Source: Candidatus Woesearchaeota archaeon
GTDB taxonomy: Archaea > Nanobdellota > Nanobdellia > Woesearchaeales > UBA525
Length of the DNA stretch: 64,000 bases
Reading direction: 5' to 3'
NCBI GenBank assembly: GCA_028818155.1
Contig: JAPPOH010000002.1
Location: 62,001 to 126,000 of the forward strand
In this document: positions 1-8,266 of the stretch, piece after piece
Position numbering within the stretch: the stretch's first letter is position 1
Layout: every line of letters starts with the position of its first letter
Made by a program: the position numbers and the translations under genes
Notes under the pieces: generated by a model
The model's database searches: none
The model's input: only the letters and a program-made list of their open reading frames with translations
What the model was told of the DNA's origin: nothing

Positions 1-1
1 G

Positions 2-361
2 GCTGAGGACATCCACAAGGGCAGCATCGGATGTGTCGAAGTTGAAATCGAACGCGTACGCAATCTGCTTGCCCGAAATGTCGCACGATACAACAATTTG
101 TTCGAGGAGCAACCAAGCGATGCAACAAAGACTGCCGTCCTGCGCATGTTCACCAATGAAGATGGTATCGGGCGCAGAGTGTGGAATTCGTCACTCCTAC
201 CACATTATCAAGAGCGAGTAGCACAACGTATTCGGCGACAATTCGCATCATATGAAGAGTCTCTGACACTACGCGAAGAGCTGGTTGAGCGATTACGCCA
301 AGCAGACTACCTATTTCCAATCAAGGCACCCCCCAGCGGTGACATTCTTCCATTCCGCTAA
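2..361 (+). CDS. Hypothetical protein, 5' end outside window
   Basis: The reading frame is open from base 2 to the TAA at 359-361, so the true start lies before the window. The visible 119 residues are charged and mostly helical, with many Arg and Glu, and no transmembrane segment. I do not recognise the family. A TATA-like element for the EF-1A gene begins just after its stop, so the two genes are probably transcribed separately. Confidence 0.6.
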   Translation, partial: AEDIHKGSIGCVEVEIERVRNLLARNVARYNNLFEEQPSDATKTAVLRMFTNEDGIGRRVWNSSLLPHYQERVAQRIRRQFASYEESLTLREELVERLRQADYLFPIKAPPSGDILPFR

Positions 362-370
362 CGACGAAAC

Positions 371-379
371 CTTTTTAAA
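371..379 (+). promoter_or_regulatory. TATA box for EF-1A
   Basis: CTTTTTAAA lies about 53 bases before the EF-1A start, which puts transcription start near 400. A purine-rich Shine-Dalgarno (TGGAGGA, about 413-419) sits 8-9 bases before the ATG, so this message has a leader, unlike many others here. Confidence 0.6.
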
Positions 380-427
380 CAACGAACTGTTCACACGACC
401 ACTCATACTATTTGGAGGAATAACACT

Positions 428-1720
428 ATGGCAAAAGCAAAGCCACACTTGAATCTCGTCTTCGTCGGTCACGTTGACCACGGGAAGAGTACAACTGTAG
501 GTCGCTTAATGTTCGATGGCGGTGCCGTCGACGAGCAGACCATGCGAAAGCTCAAAGATAAAGCTGCTGAACTAGGAAAAGCAGGATTCGAATTCGCGTA
601 CGTGATGGATAACCTCAAAGAGGAACAGGAACGTGGTGTGACCATTGACCTGGCACACAAGCGGTTTGATACGGACAACTACGAGTGCACAATCATCGAC
701 GCTCCAGGGCACAAGGACTTCGTGAAGAACATGATCACGGGCGCAAGCCAAGCAGACGCTGCTGTCCTTGTCGTTGCTGCAAACGACGGTGTGAACGCAC
801 AGACGAAGGAGCACGTCTTCTTAAGCAAAGTGCTGGGCGTCAACAGACTCGTTGTTGCTGTCAACAAGATGGACATTTCCGGTGTTGACTACAAGGAAGA
901 GAAGTTCAACGCAGTGAAGGAAGAAGTCACACAGTTACTCACAAGTGTGGGTTACAAGGCTGATGACGTTCCGTTCATCGCTGTGAGCTCCTTTAACGGC
1001 GAGAACATCGTCAACAAGAGCGAGAACATGTCCTGGTACTCCGGGCCAACACTCTTGGAAGCGATTAACGCTATCGAAGCACCAGAAAAGCCAACAGACT
1101 TGCCATTCAGGATGCCAATCCAGGATGTGTATAACATCACCGGTATCGGTGTCGTTCCTGTGGGCAGGATTGAGACAGGTGTCTTGAAGGCTGGCGACAA
1201 GCTTGTCGGTGTTCCTGGTCGTGAAGGAAAGCAAGTCCCTGGTGAATGCAAGTCTATTGAGATGCACCACGAACAGATCCCACAGGCGGAGCCTGGCGAC
1301 AACGTCGGTATCAGCTGCCGAGGCTTCGGGAAGAAGGACCTCGCGCGCGGCGATGTTTTGGGTCATCCAGACAACGTGCCAACCGTGGCGAAGTCATTCA
1401 CCGCACAGATGGTTGTTTTGCAACACCCAAGCGTGATTACGGTAGGATACACACCAGTGTTCCACATCCACACCGCGCAAGTAGCTTGTAGGGTAGAAGC
1501 GATCGAGAAGAAGCTCAACCCAGCAACAGGTGAAACACTCGAGGAGAACCCAGACTTTATCAAGAATGGGGACGCTGCGATTGTGAAGCTTGTGCCGACA
1601 CAGCCACTCTGCATCGAGACGAAAGCAGATATCCCACAATTGTGCCAGTTCGCGATTCGCGACTCCGGGAGCACGGTTGCTGCGGGCATGTGCATGAGTG
1701 TCGAGAAAAAGGACGTTTAA
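428..1720 (+). CDS. tuf: Translation elongation factor EF-1 alpha
   Basis: This GTPase brings aminoacyl-tRNA to the ribosomal A site. G1 is GHVDHGKS at residues 14-21, G3 is DAPGHKDF near residue 91, and G4 is NKMD near residue 147; the two C-terminal beta-barrel domains follow. At 430 residues it has the usual archaeal length. ATG at 428 has a clear GGAGG ribosome site. In many archaea rps10 follows directly; here two unrelated genes lie between them. The stop is followed by a T-rich run (1721-1750) that can act as an archaeal terminator. Confidence 0.98.
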   Translation: MAKAKPHLNLVFVGHVDHGKSTTVGRLMFDGGAVDEQTMRKLKDKAAELGKAGFEFAYVMDNLKEEQERGVTIDLAHKRFDTDNYECTIIDAPGHKDFVKNMITGASQADAAVLVVAANDGVNAQTKEHVFLSKVLGVNRLVVAVNKMDISGVDYKEEKFNAVKEEVTQLLTSVGYKADDVPFIAVSSFNGENIVNKSENMSWYSGPTLLEAINAIEAPEKPTDLPFRMPIQDVYNITGIGVVPVGRIETGVLKAGDKLVGVPGREGKQVPGECKSIEMHHEQIPQAEPGDNVGISCRGFGKKDLARGDVLGHPDNVPTVAKSFTAQMVVLQHPSVITVGYTPVFHIHTAQVACRVEAIEKKLNPATGETLEENPDFIKNGDAAIVKLVPTQPLCIETKADIPQLCQFAIRDSGSTVAAGMCMSVEKKDV

Positions 1721-1764
1721 TTTTTTTCTTTTATCTTTATATTTCTGTTCTCCTTTCCAGAGGT

Positions 1765-2124
1765 ATGCGTGATTATATCAAAGCAGGAATCGCAAATAGA
1801 GTGACCTGTGCCGGCTACATCGCACTCACCACATGTGCGACGGTCGCAACAACAGGCGCGCACTTCTACGACCAGATGAGCAGGGATGGCAAGCTCACAT
1901 ATATTTTTGCAGTCCCGCTACTCATGCTAACATCTGCTGTGTTGCTCGGCGCAACAGATTTTGCTCGAGATACAGTGCGAGAGTACCGAGCTACTCGACG
2001 AGACATAGCACGAAATGGCAGGCCCGGTGCAGCGCAGCTCGACAAACTCACAACTGCTCATTATTGCAATCGGGTAGGAATTCGGCTCGCGATACGAGAA
2101 GCACGGCTTGAGCATCTCCTTTGA
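1765..2124 (+). CDS. Small two-helix membrane protein, unknown
   Basis: A protein of 119 residues. Two hydrophobic segments (about residues 13-30 and 46-62) are followed by a basic, Arg-rich cytoplasmic-type tail. The frame is open further upstream into EF-1A, but ATG 1765 comes just after the T-rich EF-1A terminator and a TATA-like TTTATATT near 1734-1741, so I place the start there. No family recognised. It is one of two genes inserted between EF-1A and uS10. Confidence 0.55.
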   Translation: MRDYIKAGIANRVTCAGYIALTTCATVATTGAHFYDQMSRDGKLTYIFAVPLLMLTSAVLLGATDFARDTVREYRATRRDIARNGRPGAAQLDKLTTAHYCNRVGIRLAIREARLEHLL

Positions 2125-2279
2125 TCTCGAAAATATTCTTTAAATACGCTGCATCCATTCACACCGCTATGTATCTTGGCTATAAGAGCGCTCATGACAG
2201 ATTCTTGGCATTTTTTCAACAAACATGGTGATTCTCGTCGAAGCGTTTTAAAGGAGAATCTGTCTTTCACCATATACCA

Positions 2280-3683
2280 ATGACCGCAGAGGCGGCGCTT
2301 GAGTACCTGCTCATGGATCCTCACGCGCGCATCGACCACCGTGTAGCAAACCACCAAGCAAAAGAAGGCACCATGCTCTCGTGGTGGAATACAGTCAAGG
2401 CACAGTTTTCTGTTGATGAACCTGTACAGAAGTTTGTCGAGAGAGAAAAGTTGCTCGCGATGACTTCTGGTGGACAAGTTGTGGAGACAACAGCACGACA
2501 ATGGTATGAACCAGAGCCAGAGCCGGAGTTCTTTGACACATCTCGTATGGTACAATTAGGCGCGCTTTATCATGCTGTAGGAAATGGAGATTTCCTCGCT
2601 TCTTCGAAAGCAATATTGGAGATGTTACCTGAAATTCGCACACGTGCCGGAAGAAATGATGAGCCTGTGGCAGTTCTCTACAAGGCGAACAATGGGCGAA
2701 ACGAAGCTAAGCGACAGGGATTCATCACACTACAAGACGCACACGCTGTTTCAAGATTCTTGAGAGAACGAAGGAGAAAGATAGCTCAACCTTCTCTCCA
2801 AGATCTTCGAGAGCAAGCAGGATGGACTCTGTCAGATGCAGCTTGGAAGAAGCGCCACTGGCGACTTAAAAAGTGGGGCTTATTATCGACGGAACCTGCG
2901 CCAAGATATGTCGATGGGAAATATGGAGGGGTGATTCAAGTTATTCCTTGGCAAAGTTTTCGGTCAATATTACAAGCTGAGCAAGAACTTGCCAGGGCCT
3001 ACAGAAGAGGATTGAATCCGAGTGAAGTAGCACACGTTTTAGATAAGAACCCTGTCGTGGTTCATGGGTTTATACAAAGAAGAGTGAAGAAAAGTTTACT
3101 CTCCCCTCGAGATTTGAATTATGGTATGGCAAAACAAGCAAGTAACGTTTTCGATTTTGAAGATCTTGTTGAACAAAATGTTCTTCCTCGATCTATGCAT
3201 GTGTACGACAGGCTCCCCTATCGAACTCTGAAAGCACATATAGTTGAGGAAATGAGTGAGGGAACACGTAACATGCTAACGCAAGAAATATGTGAGTGCA
3301 TTGGAGCACCATATGAAAGAGGTCAAATTAGAGAAGAGATACTACTACAAATTCAAGCAAGGTGCGAGAGTGCACCACCTGAATCATTTAGCAGTCTTGT
3401 CAAAGAGATAGCGAGCAATTCACCCTCGTCAATGTTTGAAATATCCCGAAGCGCACTCAAAGCTCGACTCTCGCCAGCAGAGTATAACTTCCTCTGTGGA
3501 GCTATAAAACTTCAAGTTAGTGATGCAGATCTCCCCGTATCAAGAGCAACGGCTGCACGAACAATGTTGCACGAATTCCATAGAGTCATAGAAGGTTATA
3601 ATCCCGAGGAACTTGACTTTAAAGATTGGGCTACCACGTATGCCCGTGGCTTCGCGCTAAAACACAATTTTGCACAACTTTAA
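2280..3683 (+). CDS. Unknown 467-residue protein, possible winged helix
   Basis: A soluble protein with no signal peptide. Around residues 155-210 a basic segment (LRERRRK, then W-K-K-W-G-L-L) resembles a winged-helix unit; the rest is mostly helical. I recognise no catalytic motif. ATG 2280 is 25 bases after an AAAGGAG site (about 2249-2255). A TATA element near 2134-2143 would start transcription at about 2165, beside an in-frame ATG at 2169 that is cut off by a TGA at 2229. It lies between EF-1A and uS10, where the archaeal gene order normally has nothing. Confidence 0.6.
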   Translation: MTAEAALEYLLMDPHARIDHRVANHQAKEGTMLSWWNTVKAQFSVDEPVQKFVEREKLLAMTSGGQVVETTARQWYEPEPEPEFFDTSRMVQLGALYHAVGNGDFLASSKAILEMLPEIRTRAGRNDEPVAVLYKANNGRNEAKRQGFITLQDAHAVSRFLRERRRKIAQPSLQDLREQAGWTLSDAAWKKRHWRLKKWGLLSTEPAPRYVDGKYGGVIQVIPWQSFRSILQAEQELARAYRRGLNPSEVAHVLDKNPVVVHGFIQRRVKKSLLSPRDLNYGMAKQASNVFDFEDLVEQNVLPRSMHVYDRLPYRTLKAHIVEEMSEGTRNMLTQEICECIGAPYERGQIREEILLQIQARCESAPPESFSSLVKEIASNSPSSMFEISRSALKARLSPAEYNFLCGAIKLQVSDADLPVSRATAARTMLHEFHRVIEGYNPEELDFKDWATTYARGFALKHNFAQL

Positions 3684-3770
3684 GGATCTCCTCGAAACCT
3701 TTATAAACACCTTAGAGCTTCTGGACCTATTCCATAGTGATGTGAAATTCATTGTGATGGGAGACAGAGT

Positions 3771-4076
3771 ATGCAACGCGCGCGAATCAAGTTGGCAAGC
3801 ACGGACATCAACAAGATTAACGATGTCTGCACGTTTATTAGAGATATTGCTGACAAAACGGGCGTGATGATGAAAGGTCCCGTCCCATTACCGAGAAAAT
3901 CTCTGAAGATTACGACGAGAAGGGCTCCTTCTGGTGAAGGCAAAGCGACCTGGGAGCGTTACCAGCTCAGAATTCATAAACGATTAATCGATCTTGGGCT
4001 TGATGAGCGTGCTCTCAGATTAGTTATGAGAGTGCCGATCCCTGAAGGGTTGAACATCGAGATTGAGATGCTTTAA
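3771..4076 (+). CDS. rps10: 30S ribosomal protein uS10
   Basis: Component of the small-subunit head near the A site. The 101 residues match the whole archaeal family: an N-terminal ARIKLASTD strand, the central GPVPLPRK loop, and a C-terminal half ending in strands rich in Ile and Glu. A TATA element CTTTATAAAC at 3699-3708 and a GGGAG site at about 3758 precede ATG 3771. It is followed by a tRNA-Ser gene. Confidence 0.96.
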   Translation: MQRARIKLASTDINKINDVCTFIRDIADKTGVMMKGPVPLPRKSLKITTRRAPSGEGKATWERYQLRIHKRLIDLGLDERALRLVMRVPIPEGLNIEIEML

Positions 4077-4100
4077 ATAGGAATTCTTTGTTACTGGGTT

Positions 4101-4231
4101 GCCCAAGTTAGACAATCCGGTCGTCTGGCGGTCTCGAATGAACAAAAACGAAGTTTTTGGCATGCCAAAAGCTCCGCTTTCGAGCAAACCGTTTCCGCAA
4201 GGAATTGCGGGTTCAAATCCCGTCTTGGGCG
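4101..4231 (+). tRNA. tRNA-Ser(CGA) with 48-base intron
   Basis: The acceptor stem is GCCCAAG (4101-4107) with CTTGGGC (4224-4230), and the discriminator is G4231. The D stem AGAC/GTCT has GG in its loop, the anticodon stem is GCGGT/ACCGT, the long variable arm is TTCC-GCAA-GGAA, and the T loop is TTCAAAT. The anticodon CGA is at 4135-4137. An insert at about 4139-4186, right after position 37, is the archaeal splice site. Intron bases TTCGAG pair with the anticodon loop CTCGAA, as a bulge-helix-bulge needs. CCA is not encoded. The exact splice bases may be off by one or two. Confidence 0.9.
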
Positions 4232-4233
4232 TC

Positions 4234-4698
4234 TTATTTATCCAACGTCCGGGACACGAGCTTCGTTAATTCTCGCTCAGAGCTCGTGTATACGAACCAA
4301 GAAAGGACAACAAGCAGCCAGTAGATGCTGTGCCTGAATAATTCTTCACGATGACCTAAGAGCACATCTCCGAACGTGAACAGGCTGAAGAGACATAAGG
4401 AGAGAAACATGGCTGAAAAGAGGTACCTGTGCGTGCTGAGTCCATCTTTCAGAAAGAATTGCAGGAGCGCAATGCTCGCAAACGAGAATGCGATGAACTG
4501 GACGCACGCAACCATGATAATGGCCATGCCCGCAAACACGGGAGCGTCAACCCCGAGCGTGGAGAAGTAACTGCCGAATTGCTCTTGCCACGCGCCAAAC
4601 TCTAAGAGTAAGTCAACAAAGCTGCAGAGCCAAAACCCCCACCAGAAGAAAATAATACCACCGCGAATAACCTTATTTTCTCCTTCACGTCCGAGCAT
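4234..4698 (-). CDS. Four-helix membrane protein, unknown
   Basis: 154 residues with four hydrophobic stretches (about 13-33, 53-78, 90-110 and 122-140), separated by short charged loops. Family not recognised. The gene ends three bases from the tRNA-Ser 3' end, converging with it. Its start (ATG 4698) faces the inverted-repeat spacer upstream of tmk. Confidence 0.6.
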   Translation of the reverse strand: MLGREGENKVIRGGIIFFWWGFWLCSFVDLLLEFGAWQEQFGSYFSTLGVDAPVFAGMAIIMVACVQFIAFSFASIALLQFFLKDGLSTHRYLFSAMFLSLCLFSLFTFGDVLLGHREELFRHSIYWLLVVLSWFVYTSSERELTKLVSRTLDK

Positions 4699-4952
4699 AC
4701 GCCTTTCTTAGCCTGAAAACACTAGAATCTTTTGTACACACTATCACCATCGTACAGTGGAAGACATAAATAGGGGAAAAATCGCGTAGTACTGGTCCTT
4801 TGGCCATAAACCATTTTTTTGGTAAAACAAAAAAATGAGGTATATCCTAAAAAAATATACAAAAAACCAAAGGACCAATTTTTCATTGCGTACTGGAGGT
4901 CTTCCCCTCCACTTTTCAGAACCCATTTAAATAGGACGCTGCTCGTTCTTCC
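4699..4952. other. AT-rich spacer with inverted repeats before tmk
   Basis: 254 bases without a credible gene. An 11-base perfect inverted repeat (TGGTCCTTTGG at 4793-4803, CCAAAGGACCA at 4867-4877) encloses two smaller hairpins: ACCA...TGGT around 4809-4824 and GTATAT...ATATAC around 4839-4860. A TATA box TTTAAATAG near 4925-4933 lies about 25 bases before the tmk ATG, so tmk is probably leaderless. The repeats lie upstream of that promoter. Confidence 0.6.
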
Positions 4953-5618
4953 ATGCCTGGCAAACTCATCGTCATTGAAGGAACGGATGGTTCTGGAAAA
5001 ACAGTACAGACAAACAAGTTAGTCGAACGGCTCCAAGCAGAAGGCCACACTGTGAAAACACTGAGCTTCCCCACATATGGGAAGGAGTCTGCAAAGGCGG
5101 TCGAGCTCTACGCAAATGGGGAGTTCGGCAAGGACGTGGACCCCTACTTCTCAGCAATGCTGTACGCACACAACCGAAAAGAAGAAACACAAGAGATGCA
5201 AGAAGATCTTGCGCAAGGCACACATTACATCGTCAACAGGTACACATCCGCGAATGCGGGACACCAAGCAGGAAAACTACCCAAGGAGCAGCGAGCAGAC
5301 TTTGTGACTTGGTTGGAAGACCTTGAGTATGAGCGACTCGGCATTCCACGTCCTGATTGTGTGATCTTCTTACACGTCCCACCAGCAATCGGCCAACAAC
5401 TCGTGGAGCAGAAGCCCCCCGAGGAGCGAACATACCTCAAGGGAGCAACAAAAGATATACACGAAGCAGACCTGCAACACTTAGAGAACGCAGAGGCTGC
5501 CTTCATCCAAGCAGCCGAGCAACTCGGCTGGACAACGATCGAGTGCGCAACCCCCGAGCTCAGGTCGATAGAAGCAATCCATGAGGACCTCTATGCGATT
5601 CTGAAACCGCTGTTGTAG
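4953..5618 (+). CDS. tmk: Thymidylate kinase (dTMP kinase)
   Basis: Phosphorylates dTMP to dTDP for DNA synthesis. Walker A is GTDGSGKT at residues 10-17. A DR-like NRYTSANAGHQ segment near residues 95-105 matches the dTMP kinase pattern that holds the acceptor, and the lid region lies around residues 150-170. It has 221 residues, near the usual length. It is followed by CTP synthase, giving two pyrimidine nucleotide genes in a row, each with its own TATA box. Confidence 0.92.
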   Translation: MPGKLIVIEGTDGSGKTVQTNKLVERLQAEGHTVKTLSFPTYGKESAKAVELYANGEFGKDVDPYFSAMLYAHNRKEETQEMQEDLAQGTHYIVNRYTSANAGHQAGKLPKEQRADFVTWLEDLEYERLGIPRPDCVIFLHVPPAIGQQLVEQKPPEERTYLKGATKDIHEADLQHLENAEAAFIQAAEQLGWTTIECATPELRSIEAIHEDLYAILKPLL

Positions 5619-5628
5619 AAGCGCAAAC

Positions 5629-5637
5629 CTTTAATAT
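5629..5637 (+). promoter_or_regulatory. TATA box fixing the pyrG start
   Basis: CTTTAATAT is centred about 25 bases before GTG 5658. This places transcription start almost exactly on that codon, supporting a leaderless GTG start over the TTG at 5652. Confidence 0.55.
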
Positions 5638-5657
5638 CACTACGACACTCGTTGCTA

Positions 5658-7247
5658 GTGCAGACCAAGTACATTATCGTAACTGGCGGCGTTCTGAGCG
5701 GACTAGGCAAGGGAATCGCATCCGCTTCTATTGGAAAATTGTTAAGCCAATACAAAGTCGTCCCGATGAAACTGGACGGCTACCTCAACGTGGACCCCGG
5801 GACGATGAACCCGATCGAGCACGGCGAAGTCTTCGTCTTAGACGATGGCGGCGAGGTAGACATGGACTTCGGCCATTATGAACGCTTCTTGAACGTCCAG
5901 TGCAAATTCGCCTGGAACTTAACCATGGGGAAAGTCTTCCACGCGATCAGAGAGAAAGAACGTAGAGGAGATTTTCTCGGGCAAACGGTCCAGTACATCC
6001 CACACGTCACGAAGTACATTCGGCAAAAGATCCTTGACACAGCAGAAACGGAACAGGCGGAAGTGATGCTCATCGAAGTGGGTGGCACCGTCGGAGATAT
6101 GGAGAACGAACTCTACATCGAGGCGTGCAGACAACTCAAGAAAACAGTCGGACCAGAAAACGTCCTGTACGTGCACCTAACCTATATCCCTATCCTGGAT
6201 GCTGTCGGCGAGCAAAAATCCAAGCCAACACAGCAGACCGTGAACCTCCTTAGAGAACGAGGCATCACACCTGACATTATTATCGGCAGATGCAAGAAGT
6301 TAATCGACGAGAAACTCAAGAAGAAAATCGCTCGGTTCTGCGATGTAGAAGCAGAGGCAGTCATTACAAGCTTGGATGTTGATTCCGTCTACAAAGTCCC
6401 GTTCGTTTTCGCGAGAGAAGGCCTCACGGAGATCATGAGCAGGAAGCTCAACATGCCCATCACTCCCTCACTCGAAAAGTGGGAAGCACTTTTAGAACAC
6501 GTCCCTGAGAAAACTGTTGACCTCGCGATCTGCGGCAAGTACACAGCACTCGAGGATTCATACGCCTCAGTCGTTGAGGCAATCAAACACGCAGCAGCAC
6601 ACGTCCAAACGAACGTGAAGATCCACTGGGTGGAAACAACCGATATCGAGGAAGGAAAGCCAGTGGCAGAAGCGCTCAAAGGCATGAACGGCGTGATCGT
6701 CCCAGGCGGCTTCGGCTCACGAGGCATCGAAGGAAAAATTAAAGTCGTGCAACACTGCCGAGAGAACAATATTCCCTACTTAGGACTCTGTTACGGCATG
6801 CAACTCGCAGTCATTGAGTTCGCGAGAAACGTCTGCGGCATGACAGGCGCGAACAGCTCAGAAGTGAACCCAGACACAGCATATCCTGTTGTTGATCTAC
6901 TCCCAGAACAACGAGACGTCACAGAAAAAGGAGCGACGATGCGACTCGGCGGCCACGATATTCTCGTAACAGAAGGGACAAAAGCACACGAGATGTTCGG
7001 CGATGTCGCTCGCCTCCGTTTCAGACACAGATACGAGATCAACCCTGAGTACATCGAGGAAATAGCTGCCAAAGGCCTCGTCTTCAGTGGCAAGAACAAA
7101 GATGCAAGAATCATGCAGATGATTGAACTCCCAGGGCACCCCTACTTCATGGCAACACAGAGCCACCCTGAACTCACCTCAGGGCTCGACGAGCCCGCGC
7201 CATTCTTCCACGAGTTCTTGAAAGCGGCGAAAGCACATAAGGGTTAA
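5658..7247 (+). CDS. pyrG: CTP synthase
   Basis: Makes CTP from UTP, ATP and glutamine. The N-terminal synthetase domain has the GGVLSGLGKG P-loop near residue 12 and the metal-binding DPGTMNP and EHGEVFVLDDG segments. The C-terminal class I glutamine amidotransferase domain has the nucleophile in GLCYGMQ (Cys about 378) and its His/Glu partners in SHPELTS. At 529 residues it is full length. I chose GTG 5658 because the TATA spacing predicts a leaderless message; TTG 5652 would add two residues. Confidence 0.96.
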   Translation: MQTKYIIVTGGVLSGLGKGIASASIGKLLSQYKVVPMKLDGYLNVDPGTMNPIEHGEVFVLDDGGEVDMDFGHYERFLNVQCKFAWNLTMGKVFHAIREKERRGDFLGQTVQYIPHVTKYIRQKILDTAETEQAEVMLIEVGGTVGDMENELYIEACRQLKKTVGPENVLYVHLTYIPILDAVGEQKSKPTQQTVNLLRERGITPDIIIGRCKKLIDEKLKKKIARFCDVEAEAVITSLDVDSVYKVPFVFAREGLTEIMSRKLNMPITPSLEKWEALLEHVPEKTVDLAICGKYTALEDSYASVVEAIKHAAAHVQTNVKIHWVETTDIEEGKPVAEALKGMNGVIVPGGFGSRGIEGKIKVVQHCRENNIPYLGLCYGMQLAVIEFARNVCGMTGANSSEVNPDTAYPVVDLLPEQRDVTEKGATMRLGGHDILVTEGTKAHEMFGDVARLRFRHRYEINPEYIEEIAAKGLVFSGKNKDARIMQMIELPGHPYFMATQSHPELTSGLDEPAPFFHEFLKAAKAHKG

Positions 7248-7271
7248 AAATATCCACGTATTTCTCACAGT

Positions 7272-7658
7272 ATGAGTACGTTCGCACTCTCCACAAAAAG
7301 GAAACAGCAAGTGATCAACATCACTGCTGAGGTTCACGATATCGTCCGCGCGGCAGGCGTCAAAGATGGCCTCTGCATCGTCCAATCACTCCACACGACC
7401 GCAGGGATCTTTTGCAATGTGACGGAAGACTTAGAACAGGATATCTTCAAAGTCTTTGATACGCTCGCACCAGACGACAACTATAATCACAACAAGTATG
7501 ATCCGAACGCTGAGGCACACTTGAAAAAAATCATCATGGGCCGCACAGTGACACTCACCATAACCAACGGCACAGTAGACCTCGGCACCTGGGAAAAGAT
7601 CCAGTTCGCCGAATTTGACGGGCCACGAGAACGAACCGTCCACGTCAAAGTGCTATGA
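7272..7658 (+). CDS. YjbQ/UPF0047 family protein
   Basis: 128 residues. The family signature is clear: LHTTAGI near residue 44, the NHNKYDPNAEAHLKK segment near residues 80-95, and a C-terminal GTWEKIQFAEFDGPR. Family members form compact trimers; a thiamine-phosphate-related activity has been reported for bacterial members, but the physiological role here is unknown. The stop overlaps the start of the next gene (ATGA), so the two are translationally coupled. Confidence 0.9.
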   Translation: MSTFALSTKRKQQVINITAEVHDIVRAAGVKDGLCIVQSLHTTAGIFCNVTEDLEQDIFKVFDTLAPDDNYNHNKYDPNAEAHLKKIIMGRTVTLTITNGTVDLGTWEKIQFAEFDGPRERTVHVKVL

Positions 7659-8221
7659 TACCGCAGTCATTCTACAAACAATCTGTCATCACACTCGCTC
7701 GCGGACTCCTCGGCATGCTCCTCGTACACGAAACACCGGAAGGCACAACAGTAGGCAAGATTGTGGAGACAGAGGCATACCATGAAGATGACCCTGCAGC
7801 ACACTCATTCCATGGAAAAACGAAGCGGAATGCCGTTATGTTCGGGCCCGCAGGACACGTCTACATCTATTGCACGTATGGCATCCACTATTGCTTCAAC
7901 GTCGTGGCAGGGAAGGAAGGCGAGGGGGATGCAGTCTTGATCCGAGCATTGGAGCCACTCAAAGGGATTTCTCTCATGCGCACGAGACGCGGCAGGAAAG
8001 AGGAAGAAGATCTCTGTTCAGGCCCAGCAAAACTCGTGCAAGCAATGGGCTTCACTGAAGAGCACAATGGCTTCCCCTTAACGGGCGCCATCCGAATAGA
8101 ACTGGGTGAGAATCCAAAGCAGATCGTCCAAACAACCCGCGTCGGCATCAGCAAAGGAAAAAAACTTCCGTACCGGTTTTGCATCAAGAACAACAGATTC
8201 CTCTCGAGGAAATCTTTATAA
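7655..8221 (+). CDS. 3-methyladenine DNA glycosylase (AAG/MPG family)
   Basis: Excises alkylated purines in base excision repair. The family motifs are visible: VETEAY with the catalytic Glu near residue 38, GHVYIYCTYGIHYCFN near residues 67-82, LIRALEP near residue 99, and a late R-V-G-I-S segment. It has 188 residues and is full length. It overlaps yjbQ by four bases. Its end merges with the TATA box (CTTTATAAAC, about 8213-8222) of the next gene. Confidence 0.93.
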   Translation: MIPQSFYKQSVITLARGLLGMLLVHETPEGTTVGKIVETEAYHEDDPAAHSFHGKTKRNAVMFGPAGHVYIYCTYGIHYCFNVVAGKEGEGDAVLIRALEPLKGISLMRTRRGRKEEEDLCSGPAKLVQAMGFTEEHNGFPLTGAIRIELGENPKQIVQTTRVGISKGKKLPYRFCIKNNRFLSRKSL

Positions 8222-8266
8222 ACCCCCTCTTATCCTCACCAGTATTCAGTTTGAGGGTGGTAGCGC

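Noticed and set aside
1642-1764. Upstream extension of the membrane protein frame into EF-1A
   Set aside because: It overlaps conserved EF-1A codons and lies before the T-rich terminator; ATG 1765 is better placed.
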